A stretch of 64,000 nucleotides of DNA from assembly GCF_965216485.1 (NCBI RefSeq), contig NZ_OZ244162.1, positions 434,001 through 498,000 on the forward strand, read 5' to 3'. The notes below the pieces were generated by a model, which saw only the letters and a program-made list of their open reading frames with translations, was not told the origin of the DNA and did no database searches. The translations under genes were made by a program, and so were the position numbers. The DNA is from Algiphilus sp965216485. Its GTDB lineage: Bacteria > Pseudomonadota > Gammaproteobacteria > Nevskiales > Nevskiaceae. Shown piece by piece: positions 32,571-41,515 of the stretch. Within the stretch, counting starts at the first letter, position 1. Every line of letters starts with the position of its first letter.

Positions 32571-33484
32571 CAGTTGCCTGCCGGGGCCATGATCCCCTCG
32601 CCCGGTGGTGTCGCCTGGGCGCCTTCGGCGCCGGCTTCGGGTGGGGCCTCCAGATCAAGCAGCAGCCCCGTCAGGTTGCGCGCAACGTGGTACTGGACCG
32701 CAAAGTCAGTACGCTGCAGCAGCAACTGCTGGCCGCGCAGTGCCACCAGTTCCACGGCCTCTCCATCCGCAAAGTGCAGCACCACCTTTTCCTCTCCCAC
32801 TTCGGGATCGCGGCTGGGTTCGGCGGTCCACATGGCGCGCGCTTCCGTCCAGGCCTCGCCCGCCGCTTCCGCACGTTCGGTGGACACAGGCTCTGCAACG
32901 CCATCGCGACGCTCCACGCGCCAGCCTTCCTCATCGCGGTGCAGCGTCCATCCGGGGCGCTCGACGCGCACCAGCCGCCGGCCCGGCGGCACGATCGCCT
33001 TGTGCACCAGCTTGACGTGGCTGTGATAACTCGACGCACCGGCCGGATCGCGGATCAGCAGCACGCTGTCATCCATCAAAACATAGCGCTTCTTGGTCAC
33101 CGGATTGATGGCGCCGAAGGCGATCTCGACGTCATCGAACTGCATGTAGCGTTCGGGTTGATCAAAACCCATCTGCGTCAGATCGACTTCCTGCGCCGGA
33201 ATGCGGTCGGCGATCGGTGCACGCACCGCCGCCAGCAAACTGTTGATGACACCGTTGTCCGCCGGCGCGGACACCGGCTCGGTCAGCCGCCAGCCGTCCC
33301 CGCTGCGCGCGGCCATGACGGTCTCACCGCCGGGAATGCGGAAGCCGACGCGCTGGATGCTTTCGGTGCTCTCGGCCAGCAGCGGCTCGGGCGGTGGTGC
33401 CGGCGGCTCCTGGCGCATCCACACCAGCGCGGCCACGGCGCCAATCAGAAAGAGCAGAACAAGATTGATGATGTGACGGCGCAT
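32570..33484 (-). CDS. DUF4340-domain membrane-anchored protein
   Basis: 304 residues: an N-terminal membrane anchor (IINLVLLFLIGAVAALVWM) then an extracytoplasmic DUF4340 domain rich in beta strands, with WRLTEPVSAPADNGVINSLL as a typical block. DUF4340 proteins regularly accompany GldG-like ABC transporters, as here. ATG 33484 begins the anchor and lies 14 bp after the GldG-like gene; the longer frame to 33673 has no support. The last base of its stop triplet region overlaps mutM. Molecular role not established. Confidence 0.85.
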   Translation of the reverse strand: MRRHIINLVLLFLIGAVAALVWMRQEPPAPPPEPLLAESTESIQRVGFRIPGGETVMAARSGDGWRLTEPVSAPADNGVINSLLAAVRAPIADRIPAQEVDLTQMGFDQPERYMQFDDVEIAFGAINPVTKKRYVLMDDSVLLIRDPAGASSYHSHVKLVHKAIVPPGRRLVRVERPGWTLHRDEEGWRVERRDGVAEPVSTERAEAAGEAWTEARAMWTAEPSRDPEVGEEKVVLHFADGEAVELVALRGQQLLLQRTDFAVQYHVARNLTGLLLDLEAPPEAGAEGAQATPPGEGIMAPAGN

Positions 33485-33498
33485 GAGGTTCCCCGAGA

Positions 33499-34851
33499 TC
33501 AGCGACGGCGACGCACAACCCAGCGGGCAACGCCGAAGAGCAAGAGCAGCAGTGGAAGGCCGATGACGAAGGTCGCGGCGATGACGGTCAGCCAGAAGCC
33601 GGACATATGCAGCGAGGCATCCGGCACGGTAGGTACATCGATGCTGAGCTGACGGTCCCGCGTCGCTGCCCATTGAAAAATATTTTGCGCCAGCTGGCGG
33701 TTGCCGACTTCCTCGAAATAGACATCGGCAAGAAAATCAGCATCGCCGAACAGCACCACGCGTTGCTGGATGCTGCCCTCGCCCGAGGGATGGGCGTGTT
33801 CCCGCGTTAGCGTGGCACCGACGGTGATCGGGCCGCGAATATCCCCCGCCGCCTGCTCGAAGGCCAGGTCTCCCTCGATCGGACCCGTTTCCAGCCAGGC
33901 GCTGTCGCGCGTGACGACCAGCGGCATGCCGCGCCACTCGCTGTCCATGTCCCAATCCAGGCCACGCACCAGCGGGAACACGGTGATGTCTTCCAGCCGC
34001 TGGGTGATCGGGTTGGGTGGGTAGTCGGTCACCAGCAGGATACCGGGATGCCCCGAGGTGGCCTCGTAGTCCGGAAACACCGCCACGCCGGGTTGCCACT
34101 GCACACCGAGGGCGTCGTTGACAGGTCCCAGGTCGGCGGCGCTGTCCGGGTCAGCGAACCAGAGTAGATTGCCGCCATCGTCGATCCATTGGGCCACCTG
34201 CTGTTGTTCGCCCTGCAGCAGGGCGCGCTGCGGGCTGAGCAGAACGAGGGCGGTGGCGTTCTCGGGGATGGCGCCCGCCTCGGCCAGGTTCAATGCCTGC
34301 ACGCGCAGACCGGTGTCGCGTAGCGCCCCGACGAGGCGCTGGATACCGAGGTCGCCGCCGTCATCCAGCCGCCGCTCGCCGTGCCCCTGCAGGACATAGA
34401 GCACCTTCTTCTCGGGCTCCGCCAGTCGCTGCAGCGCACTGGTCACCGAAGGCTCTCCCAGATCGCTGATCACCTCGGCGTTGCCCTGGTACTGCACCTG
34501 CACTTCGTTGAAGCGGCGGATGCCGGCGCTGCGCGCCACCTGGGGCTGGCGGGACGGGTCGACGAAGCGGATCTCGATATCGTCCTTCACCCGACGATAG
34601 CGCGCGAGGTCGGCCATGACGCTGCGTTTGACCTCGGCATCGCTGGAAGTAAAGGCGGTGAAGGTGATCGGCCCCGGCATGCGTTGCAGCAAGGCTACGC
34701 TGGCCTCGGACAGGCTGTTGCGGTTGCCGTAGGTCCAGTCGAAGGTGTGCTTGTAGAGCTGGCTGGCGGTCCCGATCAGGGCGACCAGCGCCAGCACCAG
34801 CACAATGCGCAGCAGATGCTGCCAACGCGCGAAAAGGCGAGCAGTCGTCAT
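33499..34851 (-). CDS. GldG-like ABC transporter accessory protein
   Basis: 450 residues with one membrane helix at each end: LLRIVLVLALVALIGTASQL near the N-terminus and FWLTVIAATFVIGLPLLLLLFGVARW before an Arg-rich tail. The large extracytoplasmic region has the ABC-type unknown-function domain with YVLQGHGERRLDD and a GATase/DUF4350-like part (WIDDGGNLLWFADPDSAADLG). Related to GldG of Bacteroidetes gliding machinery, but in gammaproteobacteria the operon is not tied to gliding. Start ATG 34851 lies 10 bp after the permease gene. Confidence 0.85.
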   Translation of the reverse strand: MTTARLFARWQHLLRIVLVLALVALIGTASQLYKHTFDWTYGNRNSLSEASVALLQRMPGPITFTAFTSSDAEVKRSVMADLARYRRVKDDIEIRFVDPSRQPQVARSAGIRRFNEVQVQYQGNAEVISDLGEPSVTSALQRLAEPEKKVLYVLQGHGERRLDDGGDLGIQRLVGALRDTGLRVQALNLAEAGAIPENATALVLLSPQRALLQGEQQQVAQWIDDGGNLLWFADPDSAADLGPVNDALGVQWQPGVAVFPDYEATSGHPGILLVTDYPPNPITQRLEDITVFPLVRGLDWDMDSEWRGMPLVVTRDSAWLETGPIEGDLAFEQAAGDIRGPITVGATLTREHAHPSGEGSIQQRVVLFGDADFLADVYFEEVGNRQLAQNIFQWAATRDRQLSIDVPTVPDASLHMSGFWLTVIAATFVIGLPLLLLLFGVARWVVRRRR

Positions 34852-34861
34852 GAGGCGCGTC

Positions 34862-35608
34862 CTAGTTCCGTTCCATTTCCAGGCGCTGCACCGCGGCCCA
34901 CAGGAAGGTGCCGGTGAACAGCAGGTAGTAGGCGAGATCGGCGGTATCGAAGACACCCCGCCGCAGGTTCTGGTAGTGGCCGATCAGCGACAGCTGCCGG
35001 AACAGATCGGCGAAGGGCATGTCCTGATAGGCCAGGACATCCACCAGCCAGAGCAGCAGCAGCAGCCCGAAGCCACCGACCGCCGCAATGGTGGGCTCGC
35101 GCGTCAAGGTGGAAACGAACAGGCCGGCCGCGCCGAAGGCCATCAGCATGAGGAGCAGACCGAGCAAGCCCGCGGCCAGGCGGCCGTAGTCCAGATCGGT
35201 ACTGAAGGCGAGCGAAACCGGCATCAATGCCAGCAGTACCAGCATGGCCAGCATGAAGCTCATCAGCCCGAAGAATTTGCCCAGGACGATCTGAGTCAGC
35301 GATACCGGCGCCGAAAAGAGCAGCGTGATGGCCCCGCTTTTGCGCTCTTCGGCGAACAGGCGCATGGTCATCAAGGGCATCACCAGAAGGAACAGCAGCG
35401 TGGCAAAGCCGAAGACGCCGGCGCTGACGTAATCCGATACGCCCATGTAATCGGAGAGTGCGCGCGGGTCCTGCTGCAGGCTCACCAGCAGGGTGATGAA
35501 AATGAAGCCGCTGATGCCGCCGACGATGGCCAGCACGGTCCAGGCCAGCGGCGAGGTGAAGATGCGGCGGGCTTCGTTGCCCGCGATACTCATCGTGCCC
35601 GAGATCAT
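34862..35608 (-). CDS. ABC-2-type permease (GldF-like)
   Basis: 248 residues with six predicted hydrophobic helices, for example WTVLAIVGGISGFIFITLLV and LAGLLGLLLMLMAFGAAGLFV. The cytoplasmic motif RLFAEERKSGAITLLFSAPVS is typical of ABC-2 permeases of the GldF/NosY group. Its start overlaps the ATPase stop by 4 bp. It should form the membrane channel with the ATPase (two each) and work with the GldG-like and DUF4340 proteins. Substrate unknown. Confidence 0.9.
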   Translation of the reverse strand: MISGTMSIAGNEARRIFTSPLAWTVLAIVGGISGFIFITLLVSLQQDPRALSDYMGVSDYVSAGVFGFATLLFLLVMPLMTMRLFAEERKSGAITLLFSAPVSLTQIVLGKFFGLMSFMLAMLVLLALMPVSLAFSTDLDYGRLAAGLLGLLLMLMAFGAAGLFVSTLTREPTIAAVGGFGLLLLLWLVDVLAYQDMPFADLFRQLSLIGHYQNLRRGVFDTADLAYYLLFTGTFLWAAVQRLEMERN

Positions 35609-36570
35609 GCGGTCTGCTCCGTCGTGTTGGTTTCGCTCGCGGCTGGGCGGTCGCCGGCGGTGAGTTCGACAAAGACATCCTCCAGCGTCCTGCGCTCCGG
35701 ATGCAGTTCGAACAGGCCCCAGTCGTGCCGGACCGCGGCGGCGGCCCAGGCTTCGCGCGCGCTGCTGTCGGTGCGACAGTGCAATCGGAAGCGATGCGCA
35801 TCGAGCGGCTCGACCTGCCGCACGTCGGCCAGCGCTGCCAGCATGTCCAGCGAAGGCGGGCGCTGCAGTCCGATCACCACGCTGTCGAAACGGGCGCGGG
35901 CCGCTTCGGCCACGGTGTCGGCATAGACCACGCGCCCGCCCGCCACAATCATGACGCGGTCACAGACCGCCTGGATTTCGGGAAGAATGTGGCTCGACAG
36001 CAACACCGAGTGATCTCGCCCGAGCTCGGCGATCAGGGCGCGGATCTCGCGGATCTGGATCGGATCGAGGCCGATGGTTGGCTCGTCGAGCACGATGACG
36101 TCCGGGTTGTGAATGATGGCCTGGGCCAGGCCGACGCGCTGCTGATAGCCCTTGGAGAGATTGCTGACCAGGCGGCGACGCATGTCCTGCAGGCCGCAGC
36201 TGGCGATGGCGCGTTCCACCGCGGCGCGACGCTGCGCTCTGGTTACGCCGTGCAGGCGGGCAGCAAAGCCCAGCATTTCCTCGACGCTGAGCTCGGGGTA
36301 GAGCGGCGGAATCTCGGGCATGTAGCCGAGATGGCGCTTGGCGGCCTCCGGTTGCGTCTGCATGTCGTAGCCACAGATGCGCACCCGGCCCGTGCTCGGC
36401 GCCAGGCAACCGGTCAGCATCTTCATGGTGGTGGACTTGCCGGCGCCATTCGGGCCGAGCAGGCCTAGGATTTCTCCCTTGCGCAGGCGAAGGTCAATGC
36501 CGTCCACCGCCAGGGTCGGGCCATAGCGTCGGCTCAGCCCCTCCGCCTGTATGAGGTTCTGTTGGTCCAT
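35605..36570 (-). CDS. ABC transporter ATP-binding protein (GldA-like)
   Basis: 321 residues. Walker A GLLGPNGAGKSTTMKMLTG, signature LSKGYQQRVGLAQA, Walker B VIVLDEPTIGLDP and the switch His in LLSSHIL are intact. A C-terminal extension of about 100 residues follows, as in CcmA/GldA/NatA-type exporters. ATG 36570 is chosen since it begins MDQQNLIQAEGLSRRYG; the longer frame has no support. First gene of the five-gene unit ATPase, permease, GldG-like, DUF4340, mutM. Confidence 0.92.
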   Translation of the reverse strand: MDQQNLIQAEGLSRRYGPTLAVDGIDLRLRKGEILGLLGPNGAGKSTTMKMLTGCLAPSTGRVRICGYDMQTQPEAAKRHLGYMPEIPPLYPELSVEEMLGFAARLHGVTRAQRRAAVERAIASCGLQDMRRRLVSNLSKGYQQRVGLAQAIIHNPDVIVLDEPTIGLDPIQIREIRALIAELGRDHSVLLSSHILPEIQAVCDRVMIVAGGRVVYADTVAEAARARFDSVVIGLQRPPSLDMLAALADVRQVEPLDAHRFRLHCRTDSSAREAWAAAAVRHDWGLFELHPERRTLEDVFVELTAGDRPAASETNTTEQTA

Positions 36571-36654
36571 GCGTCGCTCTTGTGATCCGCTTCGATCGAC
36601 CGCCGCGTCGGCGGTCGGAGGCAAAAAGGCTTATGGGGTCGCGCGCATCGGCCC

Positions 36655-37758
36655 TCAAGTGCCCAGTCGGCGTCGGCCCAGCTGCGCGCTGTCATTGAGC
36701 CTCGTGCTTTCGGCAATCGATTGCAGGAAGGGACGGTACGCATCCCAGACCTTGCGTGCAAAGGGATCGCGCTCGGCCAGGGCCTCGACCACCTCGCCTG
36801 CCTTGGCGTGGAGGGCGTCGAGCACCGTATCCGGGAAGCGCAGGATCTCTACATCGTGTTCCTCGCGCAGCTCACGCAGGGCCTCGGCGTTGCGCGCATT
36901 GATCTCCGCCCGCATCGTGTGCGAGGCGGCCTTGCAGGCGGTGTCGACGATCGCCTGCAGGTCCTTGGGCAGCGCATCCCAGGCGTCCTTGTTGACGATG
37001 GCTTCCAGCGTTGCGCCGGGTTCCTGCCAGCCGGGGTAGTAGTAGTACTGCGCGATCTTCTGGAAGCCGAAGGCGAGATCGTTGTAGGGGCCGACCCATT
37101 CAGCCGCGTCGATGGCACCGGTGGATAGCGCCTGATAAAGCTCTCCGCCCGGGATGTTCACCGTGGCGACGCCCAGCCGCGCCATGACATCACCGCCCAG
37201 TCCGGGAATGCGCATGCGCAGACCGTCGAGGTCCTCGACCGAGTTGATGCGCTTGTTGAACCAGCCTCCCATCTGCGCACTGGTGTTGCCGGCATCGAAA
37301 GGCACCAGATTGAAGTCGCTGTACAGCTCTCGCCACAGCTCCATGCCCCCGCCCCAGTGCAGCCAGGCGGTCATTTCGTCGGCCGTCATGCCGAAGGGCA
37401 GGGCCGTGAAGAAGGGCATGGCTGGCGATTTGCCTTTCCAGTAGTAGGCGGCGCCATGGCCCATTTGCGCGCTGCCGCGCGACACGGCATCGAAGACCTC
37501 CATGGCCGGCACGCGCTCGCCAGCGCCGAAGACTTCCACCTGCAGGCGGCCCTCGGACATGGTGTTGATGGTTTCCGCCAGACGTGCCGCGCCGCTGCCC
37601 AGGCCGGGGAAATTGCGCGGCCAGGTGGTGTACATGGTCCAGCGGAAGGAGGCACGCTGCTTGCTGGTAGCGGTTGCGCCCTCCTGCGAGGCGGGGCTGC
37701 AGCCGGCGAGGCCGGCTCCTGCGGCGAGGCCGGCGACGATGAGGTCGCGTCTTTGCAT
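36655..37758 (-). CDS. TRAP transporter solute-binding protein (TakP-like)
   Basis: 367 residues, DctP family. The region WVGPYNDLAFGFQKIAQYYYYPG closely recalls TakP-type 2-oxoacid-binding proteins. The N-terminus MQRRDLIVAGLAAGAGLAGC combines a twin-arginine-like motif with a lipobox (LAGC), so it may be a lipid-anchored binding protein exported by Tat. AGGAG lies 9 bases before ATG 37758. No TRAP membrane subunits (DctQ/DctM) flank it, so the transporter must be completed from elsewhere or the gene is an orphan. The next gene leftward is the ABC ATPase, 84 bp away. Confidence 0.88.
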   Translation of the reverse strand: MQRRDLIVAGLAAGAGLAGCSPASQEGATATSKQRASFRWTMYTTWPRNFPGLGSGAARLAETINTMSEGRLQVEVFGAGERVPAMEVFDAVSRGSAQMGHGAAYYWKGKSPAMPFFTALPFGMTADEMTAWLHWGGGMELWRELYSDFNLVPFDAGNTSAQMGGWFNKRINSVEDLDGLRMRIPGLGGDVMARLGVATVNIPGGELYQALSTGAIDAAEWVGPYNDLAFGFQKIAQYYYYPGWQEPGATLEAIVNKDAWDALPKDLQAIVDTACKAASHTMRAEINARNAEALRELREEHDVEILRFPDTVLDALHAKAGEVVEALAERDPFARKVWDAYRPFLQSIAESTRLNDSAQLGRRRLGT

Positions 37759-37781
37759 GCTTGGGTCTCCTGATTCGGGTG

Positions 37782-38648
37782 CTAGCGCGGGTAGAAACGC
37801 GGCTGGCCCTCGGGCCGACGGCGGAAGCGACGGTACGACCACCAGTACTGTCCGGGCAAGTGCAACACCACCTTCTCCACCGCACGGTTCAGCGCTTCGA
37901 CACTGTTTCCGGCCGAGGGCGCCGGCACAATGTGAAAGCGGAAGCGCCGCCAGCCGACGCGTTCGGCATAGCAGAACAGCACCCGTGCCTGCGTGCGTCG
38001 GGCCAGGCCGTGCACCAGTGTCGGGGTATGGGCCGGGATGCCGAACAACGGTGCGAAGGCGCCCGCACCTTCCGGCGGGTCTTGATCCGGCAGGATGCCA
38101 ACGCGTTCACCGCGACGCAGTGCCATCAGCAGTGCGCGTACGCCAGCGCCGCCGTCGCTGGATACCAGCCGCGCCCCCAGTCGCTGGCGACCGCGCAGGA
38201 TCAGGGCATCCACCGCGCCGGGCTGCGGCTTGTACAGCGACGTGATGCCGCCATGCAGCGCACAGAACATGCCGGCCAGCTCCCAGGAGCCGATGTGCGG
38301 ACACAGCACAATGGCGCCGCCGGGATGCTGATCGGCCAGCGCGCGCAGTCGTGCCGCGGCTGCCGGCGCATGCAACCAGCGCCGAAGTCGCCGCTCCGGG
38401 CCGAACCAGATGGCGGGGGATTCGATCACGGCCGTGCAGAAGGCGCGCAGGGACTGCCGCACGAGGCGCCGGCGGCTCGCTTCAGGAAGGTCGGGAAAAC
38501 AACGCGCGATATGCGTCAGCGCATCACGTCGAGGTCGGCCGCCGCTCCACCACAGAAACCAGCCTGCTACCGTACCGAGCAGCCGTATCAACGGTTGAGG
38601 AAGAGAGCCGACGCACTGCAGCGCGGCATGCGACAGCGACGCTTTCAT
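37782..38648 (-). CDS. LpxL/HtrB-family lipid A acyltransferase
   Basis: 288 residues. The catalytic H-x4-E is present as CPHIGSWELAG, with the conserved GVRALLMALRRGERVGILPDQDP block and LARRTQARVLFCYAER. An N-terminal hydrophobic segment (LGTVAGWFLWWSGG) anchors it to the inner membrane. It adds a secondary acyl chain to lipid A, or acts in a related acyl transfer such as in aryl-polyene or ornithine lipid pathways. It is 23 bp upstream of the TRAP gene on the same strand, and divergent from dtd. Confidence 0.9.
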   Translation of the reverse strand: MKASLSHAALQCVGSLPQPLIRLLGTVAGWFLWWSGGRPRRDALTHIARCFPDLPEASRRRLVRQSLRAFCTAVIESPAIWFGPERRLRRWLHAPAAAARLRALADQHPGGAIVLCPHIGSWELAGMFCALHGGITSLYKPQPGAVDALILRGRQRLGARLVSSDGGAGVRALLMALRRGERVGILPDQDPPEGAGAFAPLFGIPAHTPTLVHGLARRTQARVLFCYAERVGWRRFRFHIVPAPSAGNSVEALNRAVEKVVLHLPGQYWWSYRRFRRRPEGQPRFYPR

Positions 38649-38826
38649 GGGGCCGCATCATACGATCCGCATGGGCGCCGTGCCGTCCATGGCGTGACTA
38701 CCTGCCTGCGCGTCCGTGCGTGGGGGCTTCCGTGGCGGTCACTGACGTTAGAGTGCGCAAGACGGCGGGCGGGGGGTATCGGTCGGATGTCGGCGCGGCT
38801 TGTAGGAAAATGTGGACAGGGCAGAC

Positions 38827-39267
38827 ATGATCGGATTTCTGCAACGGGTGACGCGGGCCGAGGTGATCATCGATGGCGACTGCGTTGGGCGGATTGATAC
38901 CGGGCTCATGGTGTTGGTGGGCATCCGGCCCGAGGATGGGGTGAGCCAGGCCAAGGCCCTGATCGAGCGCCTGCTTGCCTACCGCGTCTTCCCGGATGCC
39001 CAGGGACGCATGAATCGCAGCCTGCGCGACATCGCCGGCGGTCTGCTGCTGGTACCGCAGTTCACCCTGTGCGCCGATACACGCCGCGGTCTGCGCCCCG
39101 GATTTGAAGGCGCGGCCAAGCCGGCGCAGGCGCAACCGCTGTTCGATGCCGCCTGCGCCCACGCCCATGCGGTGCACACCGGTGCAGTGGCGAGTGGCCG
39201 CTTTGGTGCCAATATGCAAGTGACGCTAACCAACGATGGACCGGTCAGCTTCTGGATCGAGGTCTGA
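38827..39267 (+). CDS. dtd: D-aminoacyl-tRNA deacylase
   Basis: 146 residues. Cleaves D-amino acids (and Gly from mischarged tRNA) from tRNA. The start MIGFLQRVTRAEVIIDG is canonical, so ATG 38827 is preferred over the GTG five codons upstream. The Gly-cisPro motif is present (NDGPVSFWIEV). The usual SQFTL motif reads PQFTL, so its Ser is Pro. It is the first rightward gene after the divergent acyltransferase, with the his genes 174 bp further on. Confidence 0.95.
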   Translation: MIGFLQRVTRAEVIIDGDCVGRIDTGLMVLVGIRPEDGVSQAKALIERLLAYRVFPDAQGRMNRSLRDIAGGLLLVPQFTLCADTRRGLRPGFEGAAKPAQAQPLFDAACAHAHAVHTGAVASGRFGANMQVTLTNDGPVSFWIEV

Positions 39268-39384
39268 TCGGGATCCTTTGACGCGCCTCCCGGTCGCCTG
39301 CGTCGGCATGTTTCTGCACGGCTTGCCGTCACACAGCAGGCAGAGCGCGCAACCATGCGCTCTCGCCGCTGATCCGCCGGGGAG

Positions 39385-39412
39385 TTGCGTCGTGCACCAA
39401 GCGGAGTATCCT
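39385..39412 (+). promoter_or_regulatory. Candidate promoter of the his-tat gene cluster
   Basis: TTGCGT (39385-39390) and TATCCT (39407-39412) are separated by 16 bp, 28 bp before the hisB ATG. No attenuator-like His leader peptide was found in the 173-bp gap. Confidence 0.4.
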
Positions 39413-39440
39413 ACGCGGCCTTACTAACCGGCTGGCCGCC

Positions 39441-40031
39441 ATGAACGCGCGCACTGCCCGCGTGCAGCGGGACACACAAGAGACCCAGATCACCGTCGAC
39501 ATCAACCTGGACGGTAGTGGGCAGGCCCGGCTTGAAACCCCGGCCCCCTTCCTCAACCACATGATCGATCAGATTGCCCGCCATGGACTGATCGATCTGA
39601 GCATCACCGCCGTGGGCGATACCGACATCGACCTTCACCACACCGTGGAGGACATCGGCATCACGCTGGGTCAGGCCTTGATGAAGGCCGTGGGCGACAA
39701 GAAGGGTATCCGCCGCTATGGCCACGCCTACGTTCCGCTCGACGAAGCGCTGTCCCGCGTGGTGCTGGATCTTTCCGGCCGACCGGGCCTGGAGTGGTTT
39801 GTCGACTTCCCACGGGCGCGCATCGGCGATTTCGATGTCGACCTGCTGCGTGAGTTCTTCCAGGGCATGGTCAATCACAGCCTGCTGACCCTGCACGTGG
39901 ATGCGCTGCGTGGCCGCAACGCCCATCACATTGCCGAGACCATCTTCAAGGCCTTCGGCCGGGCGTTGCGCGCGGCGGTGGAACGCGATCCGCGCTCGGA
40001 CGCCATTCCATCCACCAAGGGAACGCTCTAG
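39441..40031 (+). CDS. hisB: Imidazoleglycerol-phosphate dehydratase
   Basis: 196-residue monofunctional HisB (no N-terminal phosphatase). The duplicated metal-binding motifs are seen as DIDLHHTVEDIGITLG and NAHHIAETIFKAFGRAL, with FLNHMIDQIARHG. Sixth step of histidine synthesis. First gene of hisB-hisH-hisA-hisF-hisE; hisH starts 13 bp later. Confidence 0.97.
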   Translation: MNARTARVQRDTQETQITVDINLDGSGQARLETPAPFLNHMIDQIARHGLIDLSITAVGDTDIDLHHTVEDIGITLGQALMKAVGDKKGIRRYGHAYVPLDEALSRVVLDLSGRPGLEWFVDFPRARIGDFDVDLLREFFQGMVNHSLLTLHVDALRGRNAHHIAETIFKAFGRALRAAVERDPRSDAIPSTKGTL

Positions 40032-40043
40032 CCGGAGCCCTCG

Positions 40044-40685
40044 ATGTCGGCCATTGGTGTCATTGATTACGGAATGGGGAACCTGCATTCGCTGGCCAAG
40101 GCGCTCGAGCGTTCGGCCGGTTCGCAGCGGGTGGAAGTTACCTACGACCCCGACAAGCTCGCCAAGTGCGAGCGTCTGGTGCTGCCCGGTGTGGGCGGCG
40201 TGCGCGCCTGCATGGCGGAGCTGCAGCGGCTGGAATTGGACGCCTTCGTACGCGAGCAGTCCAAGACGAAACCGCTGCTCGGCATCTGCCTGGGTATGCA
40301 GGTACTGCTCGACCACTCCGAGGAGAACGACGGCGTCGATGCCCTCGGCCTGATCCCCGGTCGGGTGGTGCGCTTCCCGGATCCGCCCGCGCCCAAGCCG
40401 GGCGAACAGCGGCTCAAGGTGCCGCACATGGGCTGGAACAAGGTGCATCAGCGTCAGCCGCACGCCTTGTGGCAGGGCATCCCTGACGCGTCCTGGTTCT
40501 ACTTCGTGCACAGCTACTACGCCGAGCCGGTTTCGCCGGAGCATGTCCTGGGCGAGGCCACCTACACGCATCGCTTTGCCGCTGCCATCGGACGCGACAA
40601 TGTGGCAGCCTTCCAGTTCCATCCCGAAAAATCGCAGCAAGCCGGTATGATGCTGCTCAACAACTTCATCCAGTGGGAGCCATGA
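40044..40685 (+). CDS. hisH: Imidazole glycerol phosphate synthase glutaminase subunit
   Basis: 213-residue class I glutamine amidotransferase. Nucleophile Cys lies in LLGICLGMQVL; His and Glu in FQFHPEKSQQ. The N-terminus VIDYGMGNLHSLAKAL is canonical. It delivers ammonia to HisF. The following gap of 95 bp before hisA is the largest within the his cluster. Confidence 0.97.
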   Translation: MSAIGVIDYGMGNLHSLAKALERSAGSQRVEVTYDPDKLAKCERLVLPGVGGVRACMAELQRLELDAFVREQSKTKPLLGICLGMQVLLDHSEENDGVDALGLIPGRVVRFPDPPAPKPGEQRLKVPHMGWNKVHQRQPHALWQGIPDASWFYFVHSYYAEPVSPEHVLGEATYTHRFAAAIGRDNVAAFQFHPEKSQQAGMMLLNNFIQWEP

Positions 40686-40780
40686 GCGCCTAATGGCGCC
40701 GCGCTACCCTTTCTCGCCCGCGCCCCGCTCTCGCGCCCCTCGAGCATTTCCCACGCCTCGCCAATCCCCGTCACGTCATC

Positions 40781-41512
40781 ATGTTTCTTATTCCCGCAAT
40801 CGATCTCAAGAACGGGCAGTGTGTCCGCCTCCGTCAGGGCAAGATGGACGATGTGACGGTGTTTTCGGATGACCCCGTCGCCGTCGCCCGTCGCTGGAGC
40901 GAAGCCGGCGCGAAGCGCCTGCACATCGTCGATCTCGACGGTGCTGCCACGGGTCGTCCCGCGCATGCCGACATCATTCATCGCATCTGCGAGAGCTGCC
41001 CGGATCTCACGGTCCAGGTCGGCGGTGGCATTCGCGACGAGGACACGGTGCAGCGCTATCTGGATGCCGGCGCCGAGTGGATCATCATCGGCACGCGCGC
41101 CGTTACCGCACCGCACTTCCTGCGCGATCTCTGCGTCGAATACCCGCGTCGCATCGTCGTCGGTCTGGACGCGCGCGATGGCCGCGTCGCCGTCGATGGC
41201 TGGAGCAAGCTGTCGCAGCACACCGTGCTCGAGCTGGCACAGCAGTTCGAGGAAGACGGCGTGGAAGCCATCGTCTACACCGATATCGGTCGCGACGGCA
41301 TGATGAAGGGCGTCAACACCGAAGCAACCCGCGAACTCGCCTCGCAGATCCGTACCCCGGTGATTGCCTCCGGTGGCGTGTCTTCCATGGACGATATTCG
41401 CGCCCTGCACGAGATTGAAAGTGACGGGGTCATCGGTGCCATCATCGGGCGTGCCCTCTACGAGGGCGGCATTGATTTCAAGCAGGCCACCCTGGAAGTG
41501 GCCGGGACCTGA
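40781..41512 (+). CDS. hisA: ProFAR isomerase HisA
   Basis: 243-residue half-barrel-duplicated (beta/alpha)8 isomerase. Canonical start MFLIPAIDLKNGQCVRLRQG with catalytic Asp8, and the second Asp in YTDIGRDGMMKG. Phosphate-binding GGVSSMDDI is near the C-terminus. hisF follows 3 bp later. Confidence 0.97.
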   Translation: MFLIPAIDLKNGQCVRLRQGKMDDVTVFSDDPVAVARRWSEAGAKRLHIVDLDGAATGRPAHADIIHRICESCPDLTVQVGGGIRDEDTVQRYLDAGAEWIIIGTRAVTAPHFLRDLCVEYPRRIVVGLDARDGRVAVDGWSKLSQHTVLELAQQFEEDGVEAIVYTDIGRDGMMKGVNTEATRELASQIRTPVIASGGVSSMDDIRALHEIESDGVIGAIIGRALYEGGIDFKQATLEVAGT

Positions 41513-41515
41513 GCC

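Noticed and set aside
36598..36616. GACCGCCG hairpin between the ABC ATPase and the TRAP gene, as a terminator
   Set aside because: On the minus strand the T-run comes before, not after, the stem, so it does not fit a terminator for the TRAP gene.
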